A stretch of DNA of 64,000 nt from an uncultured Marmoricola sp. (GCA_937868075.1 CALMLL010000121.1:1-64000); one strand, 5' to 3'; positions 35,294 to 43,918 are shown, numbered from the stretch's first letter. Numbers and translations: made by a program. Notes: generated from the letters alone by a model not told the origin.

Positions 35294-35914
35294 ATGATGT
35301 CCGTCCTTCGTCTTGCCCGGCGACGCGTCCTGATTCATCGGCGGCTCCTGGCCGCCCTCTTCGCCTTCGTTGCGGTGTACGCCGCGCTGCGTGCGCTCAC
35401 TCCGGCCGAGGCGCCGACCCGACAGGTTCTGGTTGCGGCCACCGACCTTCCGGCCGGCACGAGGCTGGCCGCCAAAGACCTCACCACGATCGCGGCCCTT
35501 CCCGATGCCCTGCCCGCCGCCGCGGTGACCGAGGCGCCCCGCCTAGTCGGCCGGACCCTCGCGGTGCCGGTGCGTTCGGGCGAAGTCATCACCGACGTTC
35601 GACTTCTGGGTCGCGCACTCCAATCGGCCTATCCGGGCTTGGTCGCCACCCCCGTGCGGCTCAGCGATGCCAGCGTTGTCGCCCTCCTCAAACCCGGTGA
35701 CGTGGTCGATGTGATCGCCGGTGATCCGCAAGGCCGACAGCCGCCCCGAGTCCTCGCGACCGCGGCTCGCGTGCTGGCCGTGCCCCCGGAGCCGCGCGGC
35801 TTCGCTGCCAGCCCCGATGGTGCCCTGACCCTGCTCGCCGTGCGTCCGGAGGAGAGCGCACTTGCCGCCGCCGCACCGGTCGCGGGTTACGTAACCGTGG
35901 TCTGGAGCCGATAG
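35294..35914 (+). CDS. SAF-domain (CpaB/RcpC-like) membrane protein
   Basis: A 206-aa protein with one N-terminal membrane segment (about 18-36), then a SAF domain (V-L-V-A-A-T-D-L-P-A-G-T-R-L, then G-R-T-L-A-V-P-V-R-S-G-E-V-I-T) and an RcpC/CpaB-like domain with L-L-K-P-G-D-V-V-D-V-I-A. Related proteins assist pilus or flagellar assembly, but no pilus genes are nearby, so the role is unknown. Lies between ruc and mscL; tandem ATG start with a leaderless -10. Confidence 0.85.
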   Translation: MMSVLRLARRRVLIHRRLLAALFAFVAVYAALRALTPAEAPTRQVLVAATDLPAGTRLAAKDLTTIAALPDALPAAAVTEAPRLVGRTLAVPVRSGEVITDVRLLGRALQSAYPGLVATPVRLSDASVVALLKPGDVVDVIAGDPQGRQPPRVLATAARVLAVPPEPRGFAASPDGALTLLAVRPEESALAAAAPVAGYVTVVWSR

Positions 35915-35983
35915 CATCCCTGTGTCTCAAACCCCCATCGCAGGGACGGACCTCGGGCCGTCTCGCAAAGGAGAATCACTCTC

Positions 35984-36322
35984 ATGTCCGGATTCAAGAA
36001 CTTCATCCTGCGCGGCAACCTTGTTGACTTCGCCGTCGCAGTCATCATCGGCACCGCCTTCGGCAAGGTCGTCGACGCCTTCACCAAGTGGCTCACCAGC
36101 TACATCCCCGGTGTCAAGAACGTCTTCGACGAGAAGACCCTCGGCGGCCAGTTCCTCAACGCGCTGCTGACCTTCCTGATCCTGGCTGCCGTCGTCTACT
36201 TCTTCGTCGTGGTCCCCTACACCAAGGCCAAGGAGAAGTTCTTCCCGAGCGAGGAAGAAGGCGCCCCCGCCGACGTCGCGCTGCTCGAAGAGATCCGCGA
36301 CCTGCTGGCCGCCAAGGCCTGA
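35984..36322 (+). CDS. mscL: Large-conductance mechanosensitive channel MscL
   Basis: A 112-aa homopentameric channel that opens under membrane tension to release solutes on hypo-osmotic shock. N-terminal F-K-N-F-I-L-R-G-N-L-V-D-F-A-V-A-V-I-I-G-T-A-F-G (first transmembrane helix and gate), a periplasmic loop (about 42-65), second membrane helix, and C-terminal acidic helix ending L-L-E-E-I-R-D-L-L-A. RBS AAAGGAG. Followed by a terminator. Confidence 0.97.
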   Translation: MSGFKNFILRGNLVDFAVAVIIGTAFGKVVDAFTKWLTSYIPGVKNVFDEKTLGGQFLNALLTFLILAAVVYFFVVVPYTKAKEKFFPSEEEGAPADVALLEEIRDLLAAKA

Positions 36323-36341
36323 GCCGCCTGGTTCAACCGTC

Positions 36342-36388
36342 TCGAGGGTCGTCCGGTTCCCACCGGGCGGCCCTCGAACCGTTTTTCT
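36342..36388 (+). terminator. Intrinsic terminator after mscL
   Basis: Stem TCGAGGG...CCCTCGA with an inner TCCGG/CCGGG hairpin, then GTTTTTC. Confidence 0.8.
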
Positions 36389-36403
36389 TCACAAGAGTGG
36401 GGG

Positions 36404-36589
36404 CTAGCCGTGATGCGGAGGGACCTGGCGGCGCAGCCACTCGTCATGGCCGGGATCGGACGGGTCGACGATGTCTTCGCGGGTCTGCTCGGGGACGACG
36501 TCACCGAAGATCTCCGCCAGGCGTCGGCGGCGTTCGGCCTCGGCGATCGGGTCGAGAGCAGGAACTGCTTCCCCTTGGGCATCGGTCAC
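36404..36589 (-). CDS. Small conserved actinobacterial protein ending DEWLRRQVPPHHG
   Basis: A 61-aa soluble protein from a GTG overlapping the epimerase stop as GTGA; a longer frame to an ATG at 36664 would overlap the epimerase by 79 bp. Core R-R-R-R-L-A-E-I-F-G-D-V-V-P and the C-terminal D-E-W-L-R-R-Q-V-P-P-H-H-G resemble a small conserved protein of unknown function I have seen in actinobacteria. Translationally coupled to the epimerase. No function is proposed. Confidence 0.7.
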   Translation of the reverse strand: MTDAQGEAVPALDPIAEAERRRRLAEIFGDVVPEQTREDIVDPSDPGHDEWLRRQVPPHHG

Positions 36590-37506
36590 CGGGACCGCCC
36601 TGCCAGTGAGGCCGTGGAGGCGGCGAACCAGTCGGCGTCGAAAGTCGGCCGGCTCGGAAGCCATCCCGTGTTGGCGGTGAACTTCTCCGAGCAGACTCGC
36701 AAGGAGCGCGACAACGGCTCCATCCTGGGGCCTCCGAGTCGTCGGATCACCGGTCCGACGAATCCGGTCGACGGCACCTCCAGGGCTTCGGCGTAGCCGT
36801 CGACGATGGATTGTCGTCGCACCGGGCGAGCACCGACGTTGTAGACACCGTTGGGAGCCACCAGGGCAGCCAGGACCGCAGAACCGAGGTCATCGGTGTG
36901 GATCACGTGGCTCCACGACTCCGGACGGCCGAAGCCGACAGGTCGCCCGGTTCGCACCGATCGAAGGGAGAAGCGGGTGAACCGGTCATCGCCGAGGATC
37001 ATTCCGAAGCGCAGGGCCACCCCGACCCGCCCGGCAGTTCCGAAACGAGCCACGTGTGACTCCGCCACCGAGACCGGTTCGGTCACTGCGGTGACCTCCA
37101 GGGCCGACTCCTCATCGAGCCAAGAGTCCCCGCCGTCGGCGTACAGGTAGGAGACCGACTCCTGGACGACCCGGCGGACGCCGCACGCCACCGCGGCGCG
37201 GGTGATCGCGGCCACGCCTTTGGTCCGGATCAGATCGTTGGTCCGCCAGGCCCGTGGCAACGCGGAGGCATAGCCGACAGGGATGTGAGTGGCCAGGTTG
37301 ACCACGGCGTCGGCGCCCTCGAAGAGGGCGCGAAGGTCGGCGTCAGCGAACAGATCCCCGATGACCGGCACAGCCCCCTGATCCAGGATCAAGCGGGCCT
37401 TGTCCTCGGACCGTGCCAGCGCGGTGACCTCGTGTTCGGCAGCCAGCAGCGCGCCCATGGCACGCAGCCCCAGCACACCGGTCCCCCCGGTCAACGCAAC
37501 CCTCAC
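36586..37506 (-). CDS. NAD-dependent epimerase/dehydratase-like (extended SDR)
   Basis: A 306-aa Rossmann protein beginning V-R-V-A-L-T-G-G-T-G-V-L-G, the dinucleotide motif. A-V-V-N-L-A-T-H-I-P follows, and the S-Y-L-Y-A-D sequence replaces the catalytic YxxxK region, so activity may be atypical. Later comes H-V-I-H-T-D-D-L-G-S-A. GTG at 37506 chosen because TAATAT lies 7 nt upstream; an ATG three codons earlier is possible. Divergent from a TetR regulator, which may control it. Confidence 0.85.
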   Translation of the reverse strand: MRVALTGGTGVLGLRAMGALLAAEHEVTALARSEDKARLILDQGAVPVIGDLFADADLRALFEGADAVVNLATHIPVGYASALPRAWRTNDLIRTKGVAAITRAAVACGVRRVVQESVSYLYADGGDSWLDEESALEVTAVTEPVSVAESHVARFGTAGRVGVALRFGMILGDDRFTRFSLRSVRTGRPVGFGRPESWSHVIHTDDLGSAVLAALVAPNGVYNVGARPVRRQSIVDGYAEALEVPSTGFVGPVIRRLGGPRMEPLSRSLRVCSEKFTANTGWLPSRPTFDADWFAASTASLAGRSR

Positions 37507-37513
37507 CCTGCGC

Positions 37514-37519
37514 ATATTA
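37514..37519 (-). promoter_or_regulatory. -10 hexamer TAATAT of the epimerase gene
   Basis: Near-consensus TAATAT, 7 nt before the GTG at 37506. Confidence 0.45.
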
Positions 37520-37598
37520 GGTAACAGCGAGATAACGACCAAACCAGTGGCGGTACTCGTCAGGCTCGCGGTTCCCCACCAGCGGCCGCTCTCATGCC

Positions 37599-37604
37599 TA
37601 GACT
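37599..37604 (+). promoter_or_regulatory. -10 hexamer TAGACT of the divergent tetR gene
   Basis: TAGACT, 8 nt before the ATG at 37613; predicts a 5' leader of only one or two bases. Confidence 0.4.
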
Positions 37605-37612
37605 CAGATCTC

Positions 37613-38263
37613 ATGGACCGCTCCGCACTGACCACAGATGACGGCGTCGTCCGCCCGCCGCGACGCATTCCGACCCAGGCGCGCTCGCGAAAACGGGTCG
37701 AGGCACTCCTTGATGCAGCCAGCCACCTCGTCGTCCGCGACGGCGTCGAGGCCCTGACGACCCGCACCATCGCCACCGAGGCGACCATGCCGGTGGCCTC
37801 GCTCTACCAGTACTTCGCCGACAAGGACGCGATCTTGCTGGCCCTGGTCGAACGCGACATGAATGCCATGGACAACCAGGTCGAACAAGACTTGGCCGCG
37901 CTCCACGACGCCAGCCTCGATGCGATCGTGCGCACGATCATGGGCGCATTCGTCACCATCTTCCAGCAGCGGCCCGCCTTCATCGAGATCTACCTCCACG
38001 GGCGCACCAACGCAGCGGTCATGGACTACTGCCGTGCACACAATGTGGGGATCGCCCTGAAGCTCTATGACATGGCCCAGAGCTACTCGCTGCTGATTCC
38101 GCAGGCCCGCTTCGCCAACATCCGCCTAGCCATCGAGATGGGCGACCGAGTGCTCCAGGTAGCCTTCGAGAGCGATCGCAACGGGGACCAACTAATCCTC
38201 AGTGACGGGGTGGAACTCATCACCGCCTACCTGCGCAAGTACGCCCAGGCGCCGTTCCACTGA
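37613..38263 (+). CDS. TetR family transcriptional regulator
   Basis: A 216-aa repressor. The N-terminal HTH has T-Q-A-R-S-R-K-R-V-E-A-L-L-D-A-A, T-T-R-T-I-A-T-E-A-T-M-P-V-A-S-L-Y-Q-Y-F-A-D-K-D, followed by an all-helical ligand domain. Divergent from the epimerase gene, 106 bp apart. I see no convincing long palindrome in the gap. Ligand unknown. Confidence 0.92.
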   Translation: MDRSALTTDDGVVRPPRRIPTQARSRKRVEALLDAASHLVVRDGVEALTTRTIATEATMPVASLYQYFADKDAILLALVERDMNAMDNQVEQDLAALHDASLDAIVRTIMGAFVTIFQQRPAFIEIYLHGRTNAAVMDYCRAHNVGIALKLYDMAQSYSLLIPQARFANIRLAIEMGDRVLQVAFESDRNGDQLILSDGVELITAYLRKYAQAPFH

Positions 38264-38300
38264 CACGCAGTCACGCCGCGGTTCCATCCGGCACCGGTGG

Positions 38301-39464
38301 CTACTGACACAGACCATTCTGCGAGGCCACTGAGGACTGGTTGGGCTTGGTGCCCGGCTTGCTCGGGTCGGAGGCTTTGACCACTTCGCCGCTGAACCGC
38401 TTGCCCAAAGACTCATCGGCCTTGATCCGTTGCCACAATGCAGCGGCCTCGGGAGCGATCTGAAGACGGTTGGGGTCGGGCGCGTACTCCTGGAACGGGA
38501 CGGTGATGAACTGCACGCGGTCCAGGCCGATGTCCTTGAGTTGCTTGGCCACTGTCGCCAATTCAGTGACGTTGAACTGATCGTCAGTGGTCAGCGACTT
38601 TGTGGCGGCGTCGAGGAAGTTGTTGAGCCGGATCGGGTTGGCCAGGGTCCCGACACTGACCAACTTCTTGATCATCGCGGCCACGAAGGTCTGTTGTCGC
38701 TTCATCCGCCCGATGTCGCCGTTGGCCGAGATGTTGTGACGCACGCGGACGTAGTCGAGCGCGGTTTTGCCGTCCATCAGATAGGTGCCGGCCCTGAGGT
38801 GGATGTTGCCGACATAGTCGTCGACCTGTCGAGGCACACACATGCGAACCCCGCCAAGGGCGTCGACCATGTGCTTGAAGCCGTTGAAGTCGATCACCAT
38901 CACGTGATCCATGCGGATGCCGGTGATGGTCTCCACGGTCTTGACCGTGCACGCCGCGCCGCCCACGACATAGGCCTCGTTGAACATGCTCAGCCCGCCC
39001 TGGTTGCGCCCTCCGTCGGGGGTCCGACACGGCGGCCGCTCCACCATCGCGTCTCGGGGCAGGCTGACGCCGTACGCCCGGGTGCGGTCCTTGGACAGGT
39101 GCAACAAGATCGCGGTGTCGGAGAGCCCCGGAGTGCTACCGGCGACGTGGTTTCCCTTGCCCTTGCGGGTGTCGGAGCCGAGCACGAGCACGTTCATCGG
39201 CCGGAGCGGCTCGGAGGCCTTGGTGGGGTCGGCGTTGACCGCGTGCTCGATCGGCGAGAGCCGAGTGATGTTCTGGTCCAGGTGATACACGTAGAGGCTC
39301 AGCGCCAACGTCACCAACGAGGTCGACACCAAGAAGATCACAATGCCGCGCGCCCAGGGGTGGGGTCGGCTGAAGAACCGGCGACGACCCGTTGAATTGA
39401 CTGACACAGAAACTGACCCTCGAGACCCCGCGGGCCCATGGCCACGCCTAACTTTGACCTCCAT
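38301..39464 (-). CDS. LytR-CpsA-Psr (LCP) family glycopolymer ligase
   Basis: A 387-aa membrane protein with a short basic cytosolic tail and one transmembrane helix (about 40-62). The LCP domain follows: N-V-L-V-L-G-S-D-T-R, L-S-D-T-A-I-L-L-H-L, G-V-S-L-P-R-D-A-M-V (polyprenyl-phosphate and metal contacts), Y-V-R-V-R-H-N-I and D-I-G-R-M-K-R-Q-Q. LCP enzymes attach teichoic acid-like or arabinogalactan polymers to peptidoglycan outside the membrane. Start taken at the ATG at 39464; alternatives in the basic stretch are possible. tRNA-Arg is divergent beside it. Confidence 0.92.
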   Translation of the reverse strand: MEVKVRRGHGPAGSRGSVSVSVNSTGRRRFFSRPHPWARGIVIFLVSTSLVTLALSLYVYHLDQNITRLSPIEHAVNADPTKASEPLRPMNVLVLGSDTRKGKGNHVAGSTPGLSDTAILLHLSKDRTRAYGVSLPRDAMVERPPCRTPDGGRNQGGLSMFNEAYVVGGAACTVKTVETITGIRMDHVMVIDFNGFKHMVDALGGVRMCVPRQVDDYVGNIHLRAGTYLMDGKTALDYVRVRHNISANGDIGRMKRQQTFVAAMIKKLVSVGTLANPIRLNNFLDAATKSLTTDDQFNVTELATVAKQLKDIGLDRVQFITVPFQEYAPDPNRLQIAPEAAALWQRIKADESLGKRFSGEVVKASDPSKPGTKPNQSSVASQNGLCQ

Positions 39465-39564
39465 TGTGCGGGCGGGGCCCCAATTTCCCAAAGCCAGAAC
39501 CTGCTGAGGTGCCCGCTCCGGGCGGGTATCACATCGGCGAGCGTGCCAAGATATGCACCCGTCA

Positions 39565-39640
39565 GCCCCAGTAGCTCAGTGGATAGAGCAGCCGCCTCCT
39601 AAGCGAAAGGTCGCCAGTTCGACTCTGGCCTGGGGCACCA
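39565..39640 (+). tRNA. tRNA-Arg (anticodon CCT)
   Basis: 76 nt with encoded CCA. Acceptor GCCCCAG pairs with CTGGGGC; D arm GCTC-AGTGGATA-GAGC; anticodon loop CTCCTAA (CCT, codon AGG); T arm GCCAG-TTCGACT-CTGGC. Confidence 0.96.
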
Positions 39641-39696
39641 CTCGAGACGATTCCCGGAGCCAGCTGGCGGCTCACCCTGACCTCGTCGTACGCTTG

Positions 39697-39715
39697 TTAG
39701 GTAAGCCTTACCTAA
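39697..39715. promoter_or_regulatory. IdeR/DtxR iron box
   Basis: TTAGGTAAGCCTTACCTAA, a perfect 19-bp palindrome matching the DtxR/IdeR consensus TTAGGTTAGGCTAACCTAA in both TTAGGT/ACCTAA arms. Ends 16 nt before the FTR1 start, over the likely -10 region, so iron-loaded IdeR should repress. Confidence 0.88.
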
Positions 39716-39731
39716 TCGAAGGGTGCGACCC

Positions 39732-40595
39732 GTGTTGGCAACGTTTCTGATCGGACTGCGCGAAGGGCTCGAAGCCAGTCTCGTCATTTCCATCCTGGTC
39801 GCCTATCTGGTCAAGACCCAGCGTCAGGGACTGCTTCCGCGGATCTGGGCCGGCGTCGGTCTGGCCATGCTGGCCTCGCTGGGATTCGGCGCCCTCCTGA
39901 CATTCGGGCCACAAGGGCTCTCCGATCGCGCCGAGGAGACGATCGCGGGCACGCTGTCCTTCCTTGCGGTCGGCTTCGTCACCTGGATGGTCCTGTGGAT
40001 GTCTCGAGCCAGCAAGTCGCTGGCAGGCGACCTCCAGGGCCGGGTCGACCTTGCCGCCGGGGCTGCCTGGGGCGGTCTGGCGCTGGTGGCCTTCTTGGCG
40101 GTCGCACGCGAGGGACTCGAGACCGCAATGTTCTTGTGGGCCGCTACCCGAAGCGCTGTTGCAGACGGCGGGGCGGCGGCAAGTTCACTGCTAGGTGCCC
40201 TCCTAGGACTGGGCGTTGCCGCCGCGTTCGGTTACGCCTTCTATCGAGGGGCCCTGCGGATCAACCTGACCCGCTTCTTCACCTGGACCGGCGCACTGCT
40301 GATCCTGGTGGCTGCGGGAGTGCTCTCCTACGGCGTACACGAACTCCAGGAGGCGGGATTCCTGCCGGGCGAGCACGCGGTCGCCTTCGACCTGACCGGA
40401 ACCATCGACCCGCACGCCTGGTACGCCGTGATCGCCAAGGGTCTGCTCAACCTGGCCCCCACGATGTCGTGGCTTCAGGTGGTGGCCTGGATCTGCTACG
40501 TCGGGATCGCGCTGTTCGCCTTCTTCAGGCGTGAACCCGCCACCGCCGCCTCCTCGCAGAAGCCAACCAAGATCCCCGCGCAGCCGGCCCCCTGA
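39732..40595 (+). CDS. efeU: FTR1/EfeU family iron permease
   Basis: A 287-aa permease with seven hydrophobic segments and two R-E-G-L-E motifs (residues 10-14 and 126-130), the ferric-ion transport signatures of FTR1/EfeU. GTG at 39732 has GAAGGG 8 nt upstream and was chosen over GTG 39723. Directly behind a perfect IdeR box. The usual partners EfeO and EfeB are absent here. Predicted to be induced by iron shortage. Confidence 0.93.
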   Translation: MLATFLIGLREGLEASLVISILVAYLVKTQRQGLLPRIWAGVGLAMLASLGFGALLTFGPQGLSDRAEETIAGTLSFLAVGFVTWMVLWMSRASKSLAGDLQGRVDLAAGAAWGGLALVAFLAVAREGLETAMFLWAATRSAVADGGAAASSLLGALLGLGVAAAFGYAFYRGALRINLTRFFTWTGALLILVAAGVLSYGVHELQEAGFLPGEHAVAFDLTGTIDPHAWYAVIAKGLLNLAPTMSWLQVVAWICYVGIALFAFFRREPATAASSQKPTKIPAQPAP

Positions 40596-40800
40596 CCCCC
40601 TCAAAGCGGCCCGCAGAGTACTTCGAGACACGTTGAACGCAACAACCTCGATCGGCGTGTTGCTAATGTGACAAAAAAATACTGGTGTGAAAGGTGTACA
40701 TAATCGCCACGAGCGGGCACACTCCTATGAAGTCAACTGCAACACGCCGCTAGCGGGCAGATTTTCGGTTCGCTCACGACGACTCATGGGGAAGAGCACG

Positions 40801-42141
40801 ATGACGAACTCCACCAGCACCACCCGCCTGCTTCGCCGCGCCGCGGCCGCCACCGCACTAGCCATGACGACCATCGCCTCCCCGGTGCTGGTCGCCTCCA
40901 GCAACGCGGCCGATGCCATCCAATACACAACAAGCTCTCGCGGAGCGCACGCACCCAATGTGGTGATGCCGTTCATCGGCACCCGCGGCTACACCGACCT
41001 GAAGACGTTCCGCGCCGCCACCCCCACCAGCCGTGGCCATCGAGGCACTGAGTTCAACGCCGCCTGCGGACGTCAGGTGGTGGCGGTCCACCCCGGAGTG
41101 GTGGAGACCATCAACACCGCGAAGTGGGCCGGCCCCAACCTGGTCAAGGTGACCTCCACCCCCGGCGGCATCTCCACCTGGTACGGCTTCATGTCCTCGG
41201 CCACGGTGACCGCCGGTCAGATCGTGACGTCAGGGCAGGTTCTGGGCACCGTGGGCAACCTCGGTCGCGCCAATGGCTGTCAACTGCGCCTCGAGGTGCG
41301 CGACAACGGGGACACCACTCAGATCAATCCGACCACCTGGTTGCGTACCAACGTCGGACACCCGATACCGGGCGGGCGACTCCTCGGCCACGACGGCTTC
41401 ACCCTGGTCAGCTTCAACGTCCTCGGCGCCAGCCACACTCGGCTCGGTGGCGACCGCTATGGACAGTTCGGATTGGCAGAGGTGCGCACTCCCCTGGTGG
41501 TCGACCGCTGGAACGCGATGGGCGCCGACGTCATCGGCGTTCAAGAGATGCAGCGCAGCCAACGTGCCGACTTCTACGCCCGGATGAAGTCCAGTTACAC
41601 CTTCTTCCCCTTCGACGGCGGAACCGACACCGACAACTCGATCATGTGGCGCCAAGCGACGTTCCAGTTCGTCAAGGGTGGCTCGTTCAAGGTTCCCTAC
41701 TTCGACGGCAACCTCCGCAACATGCCCTGGGTTCTGCTGCGCGAGAAGGCGACCGGACGCACCGTCTACTTCATCAACGTGCACAACCCGGCAACGTTGC
41801 CCAGCCGCGGTGACCAGTCCCGGTGGCGTCGGGCCGCGATCGCGGCCGAGCGGGAGTTGGTCGCTCAGTTCAAAACCACCGGTCGGCCGGTGTTTCTGAC
41901 CGGAGACTTCAACGACAACAGCGCCGCCTTCTGTCCGCTCACTCAGGACGGGCTGTTGGTCTCCGCCTCTGGCGGTACGCCGTCGCCCTGCGTGACGCCG
42001 TACCAGGCCAGCATCGACTGGGTCTTCGGCGGCGGGAACGTGGCCTTCAGCAGCTTCATCAAGGACCGGTCGACCCGCGAACAGGGGCTCTCCGACCACC
42101 CGATGATCATCACGAGGGCTCACTTCGGCAACGTTGACTAG
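40801..42141 (+). CDS. Secreted fusion: degenerate LytM/M23 domain + endonuclease/exonuclease/phosphatase (EEP) domain, copy A
   Basis: A 446-aa exported protein with signal peptide (1-37). Residues about 50-185 follow the LytM fold (R-G-H-R-G-T-E-F, V-V-A-V-H-P-G-V-V, Q-L-R-L-E-V). The zinc sites are changed: H80-x3-E84 in place of HxxxD, and Q161-L-R163 in place of HxH, so peptidase activity is unlikely. Residues 200-446 are an EEP domain with all landmarks: F-N-V-L-G (N206), V-I-G-V-Q-E (E249), N-V-H-N-P (H328), T-G-D-F-N-D (D369, N371), I-D-W-V-F (D406) and L-S-D-H-P (D432, H433). Likely an extracellular Mg-dependent phosphodiesterase (DNase, phosphatase or lipase) carried on a wall-binding pseudo-LytM. 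Start with GGGGAAG 6 nt upstream. Confidence 0.85.
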   Translation: MTNSTSTTRLLRRAAAATALAMTTIASPVLVASSNAADAIQYTTSSRGAHAPNVVMPFIGTRGYTDLKTFRAATPTSRGHRGTEFNAACGRQVVAVHPGVVETINTAKWAGPNLVKVTSTPGGISTWYGFMSSATVTAGQIVTSGQVLGTVGNLGRANGCQLRLEVRDNGDTTQINPTTWLRTNVGHPIPGGRLLGHDGFTLVSFNVLGASHTRLGGDRYGQFGLAEVRTPLVVDRWNAMGADVIGVQEMQRSQRADFYARMKSSYTFFPFDGGTDTDNSIMWRQATFQFVKGGSFKVPYFDGNLRNMPWVLLREKATGRTVYFINVHNPATLPSRGDQSRWRRAAIAAERELVAQFKTTGRPVFLTGDFNDNSAAFCPLTQDGLLVSASGGTPSPCVTPYQASIDWVFGGGNVAFSSFIKDRSTREQGLSDHPMIITRAHFGNVD

Positions 42142-42159
42142 AACTATGACAAAACGCCC

Positions 42160-42207
42160 ATCCGGGGGTCGAGTGGTCCATTCCACTTGACCCCCGGGTT
42201 TCCTTTC
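42160..42207 (+). terminator. Terminator between the two LytM-EEP genes
   Basis: Stem CCGGGGGTC/GACCCCCGG extended by GTGG/CCAC, followed by GTTTCCTTTCT. Implies that the second gene has its own promoter. Confidence 0.75.
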
Positions 42208-42282
42208 TGGCCAGATTCCCGACATACTCCAGGCTGAAGATCACGAAATGCTTACAACTGTCGGTTGAGGACTCTTCGTTTC

Positions 42283-43905
42283 ATGGCTATGACATTCCAG
42301 ATCGCACGGGGAAGCGACCTGGCTCAAGACGGTGACGCTCGCGCGTCTCGTCGGGTCGGGCGTAGAAACAAATCCATCGCTTCGGTGGCCGCTGTGGCGG
42401 GCACCCTCATCGCGGGCATGGGCTTCGCCGCCCCGGCCGACGCGCGTCGGCCCGTGGTGACCCCACCCAACGTGGTTTACCCTCTTGTGGGGGGCACCGC
42501 CCTGCGCATGATCCCGCTCGCCGCGGCTCTCAGTGTGCCCTCGCTGCAGACGGACACCGCCCCAGTCGCAGCCAGTCAGACTCCCGCCCCTGCGCTCGCC
42601 CCGGTCGCAGACGCAACGGCCAGCCCCACGGACGCGACCTCTCCCACGGCCTCTCCGACCGATGCGCCGACAGTCCCGGCTCCTACCGACACCACATCGG
42701 TGGCACCGACCCCCACGCCCGCGGAAGCCTCTCCCACTGCTCCGTTGGCACCTGAGACCACCGACCCGCGCCCGACCGCGGACGTGGCGGTCCGTTGTGG
42801 CGCCCCGATCGTGGCCACCACCCCGGGACGGGTCAGCATCATCAAGAACGTCCCCTGGTCCGGCGGTCGACTCGTCAAGGTCCTCACCGATCGAGCCGAC
42901 GGGCTGACCACCGTCTACGGCCACCTTCGCGACATCACCGTTCGTGACGGGGACGTCGTGCTCTCCGGTGAGAAGCTCGGCCGGGCCGGAAAGCTGGGCA
43001 CCAGCTCGGCCTGCACCACCGGAAAGGCCGGCGCGCTGCACTTCGAGGTGCTCACCAATGACGGCGCGCAGCTCAACCCGCGCGCATGGCTGGCCGAGCA
43101 CGCTGGCAAGCCGATCCCCGGTGGCGACTTGTTCGGCAACCAGGGTTTCCGCCTGGCCACGTTCAACGTTCTGGGAGCCAGCCACACCGGCCGCGGCGCC
43201 CAGCACCCGGGTATGGCCGGCTACGCGACCCGCCTCAAGCGCACCATCAAGCTCTTCAACGCCAACACGGTCGACGTCGCTGGGCTCCAGGAGTTCCAGA
43301 GCAAGCAGCGCGCGGTCTTCATGCAGTCGGCTCGCAAGACCTACGGGATCTACCCGTTCTCGGCCGACAGCGACCCGGAGAACTCGATCATGTGGCGGGC
43401 CAAGACCTTCGACTTCGTCGACGGTGGCACCTTCCCGATCACCTACTTCAACGGCAACATCCGCAAGATGCCGTGGGTCAAGCTCCGGTTCAAGGACGGC
43501 GGACGCTACCCCGAGTTGGCCGGACGCGAGGCCTACTTCCTCAACGTTCACAACCCGGCGACCATCTGGCAGTACCGCGGCTCGGCCAAGTGGCGCGCCA
43601 AGGCGATCGCCACCGAGATCCGCCTGGTCAACAAGTTGCGTGACACCGGAGTTCCCGTCTTCCTGACCGGTGACTTCAACGACAAGGCCAAGGCCTACTG
43701 CCCACTGAGCACCAAGGCCAACATGGTCTCGCCTCAGGGCGGCAGCGAGGGTCCCGCCTGTGACTACCCGAAGGGGCGCACCGGAATCGACTGGATCTTC
43801 GTCGCGGGTGATGCGACCTTCAGCCGCTTCGATGTCGACTACACCGTGCGCGGCCGGATCAGCGACCACCCGTTCTACCTGGCTCGAGCGCACCTGGCCG
43901 ACTGA
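42283..43905 (+). CDS. Secreted fusion: degenerate LytM/M23 domain + EEP domain, copy B, with PT-rich linker
   Basis: A 540-aa paralogue of the upstream gene. Long basic N-terminus, signal segment (about 32-54), then a Pro/Thr/Ala/Ser-rich linker (about 88-168) suited to spanning the wall. LytM-like region 165-275 has Y-G-H-L-R-D-I-T and A-L-H-F-E-V, but the first HxxxD is missing and HxH is A251-L-H253. EEP residues are complete: N295, E337, H423, D464/N466, D503, D528-H529. The P-N-V-V-x-P motif near the mature N-terminus is shared with copy A (P-N-V-V-M-P / P-N-V-V-Y-P). The linker is a plausible substrate of the PMT encoded at 11503. Start ATG lacks a strong RBS. Confidence 0.84.
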   Translation: MAMTFQIARGSDLAQDGDARASRRVGRRNKSIASVAAVAGTLIAGMGFAAPADARRPVVTPPNVVYPLVGGTALRMIPLAAALSVPSLQTDTAPVAASQTPAPALAPVADATASPTDATSPTASPTDAPTVPAPTDTTSVAPTPTPAEASPTAPLAPETTDPRPTADVAVRCGAPIVATTPGRVSIIKNVPWSGGRLVKVLTDRADGLTTVYGHLRDITVRDGDVVLSGEKLGRAGKLGTSSACTTGKAGALHFEVLTNDGAQLNPRAWLAEHAGKPIPGGDLFGNQGFRLATFNVLGASHTGRGAQHPGMAGYATRLKRTIKLFNANTVDVAGLQEFQSKQRAVFMQSARKTYGIYPFSADSDPENSIMWRAKTFDFVDGGTFPITYFNGNIRKMPWVKLRFKDGGRYPELAGREAYFLNVHNPATIWQYRGSAKWRAKAIATEIRLVNKLRDTGVPVFLTGDFNDKAKAYCPLSTKANMVSPQGGSEGPACDYPKGRTGIDWIFVAGDATFSRFDVDYTVRGRISDHPFYLARAHLAD

Positions 43906-43918
43906 GCCAACAATCTCC

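Noticed and set aside
37516..37612. TetR operator between the epimerase and tetR
   Set aside because: No inverted repeat of convincing length or symmetry seen by eye.
40596..40800. Possible c-di-AMP riboswitch or structured leader before the first LytM-EEP gene
   Set aside because: The 205-bp gap is relatively AT-rich with an A7 run, but I found none of the conserved ydaO-type blocks and no clear -10/-35 pair.
42241..43893. 550-residue minus-strand frame opposite the second LytM-EEP gene
   Set aside because: Codon-shadow; the plus strand has signal peptide and all EEP motifs.
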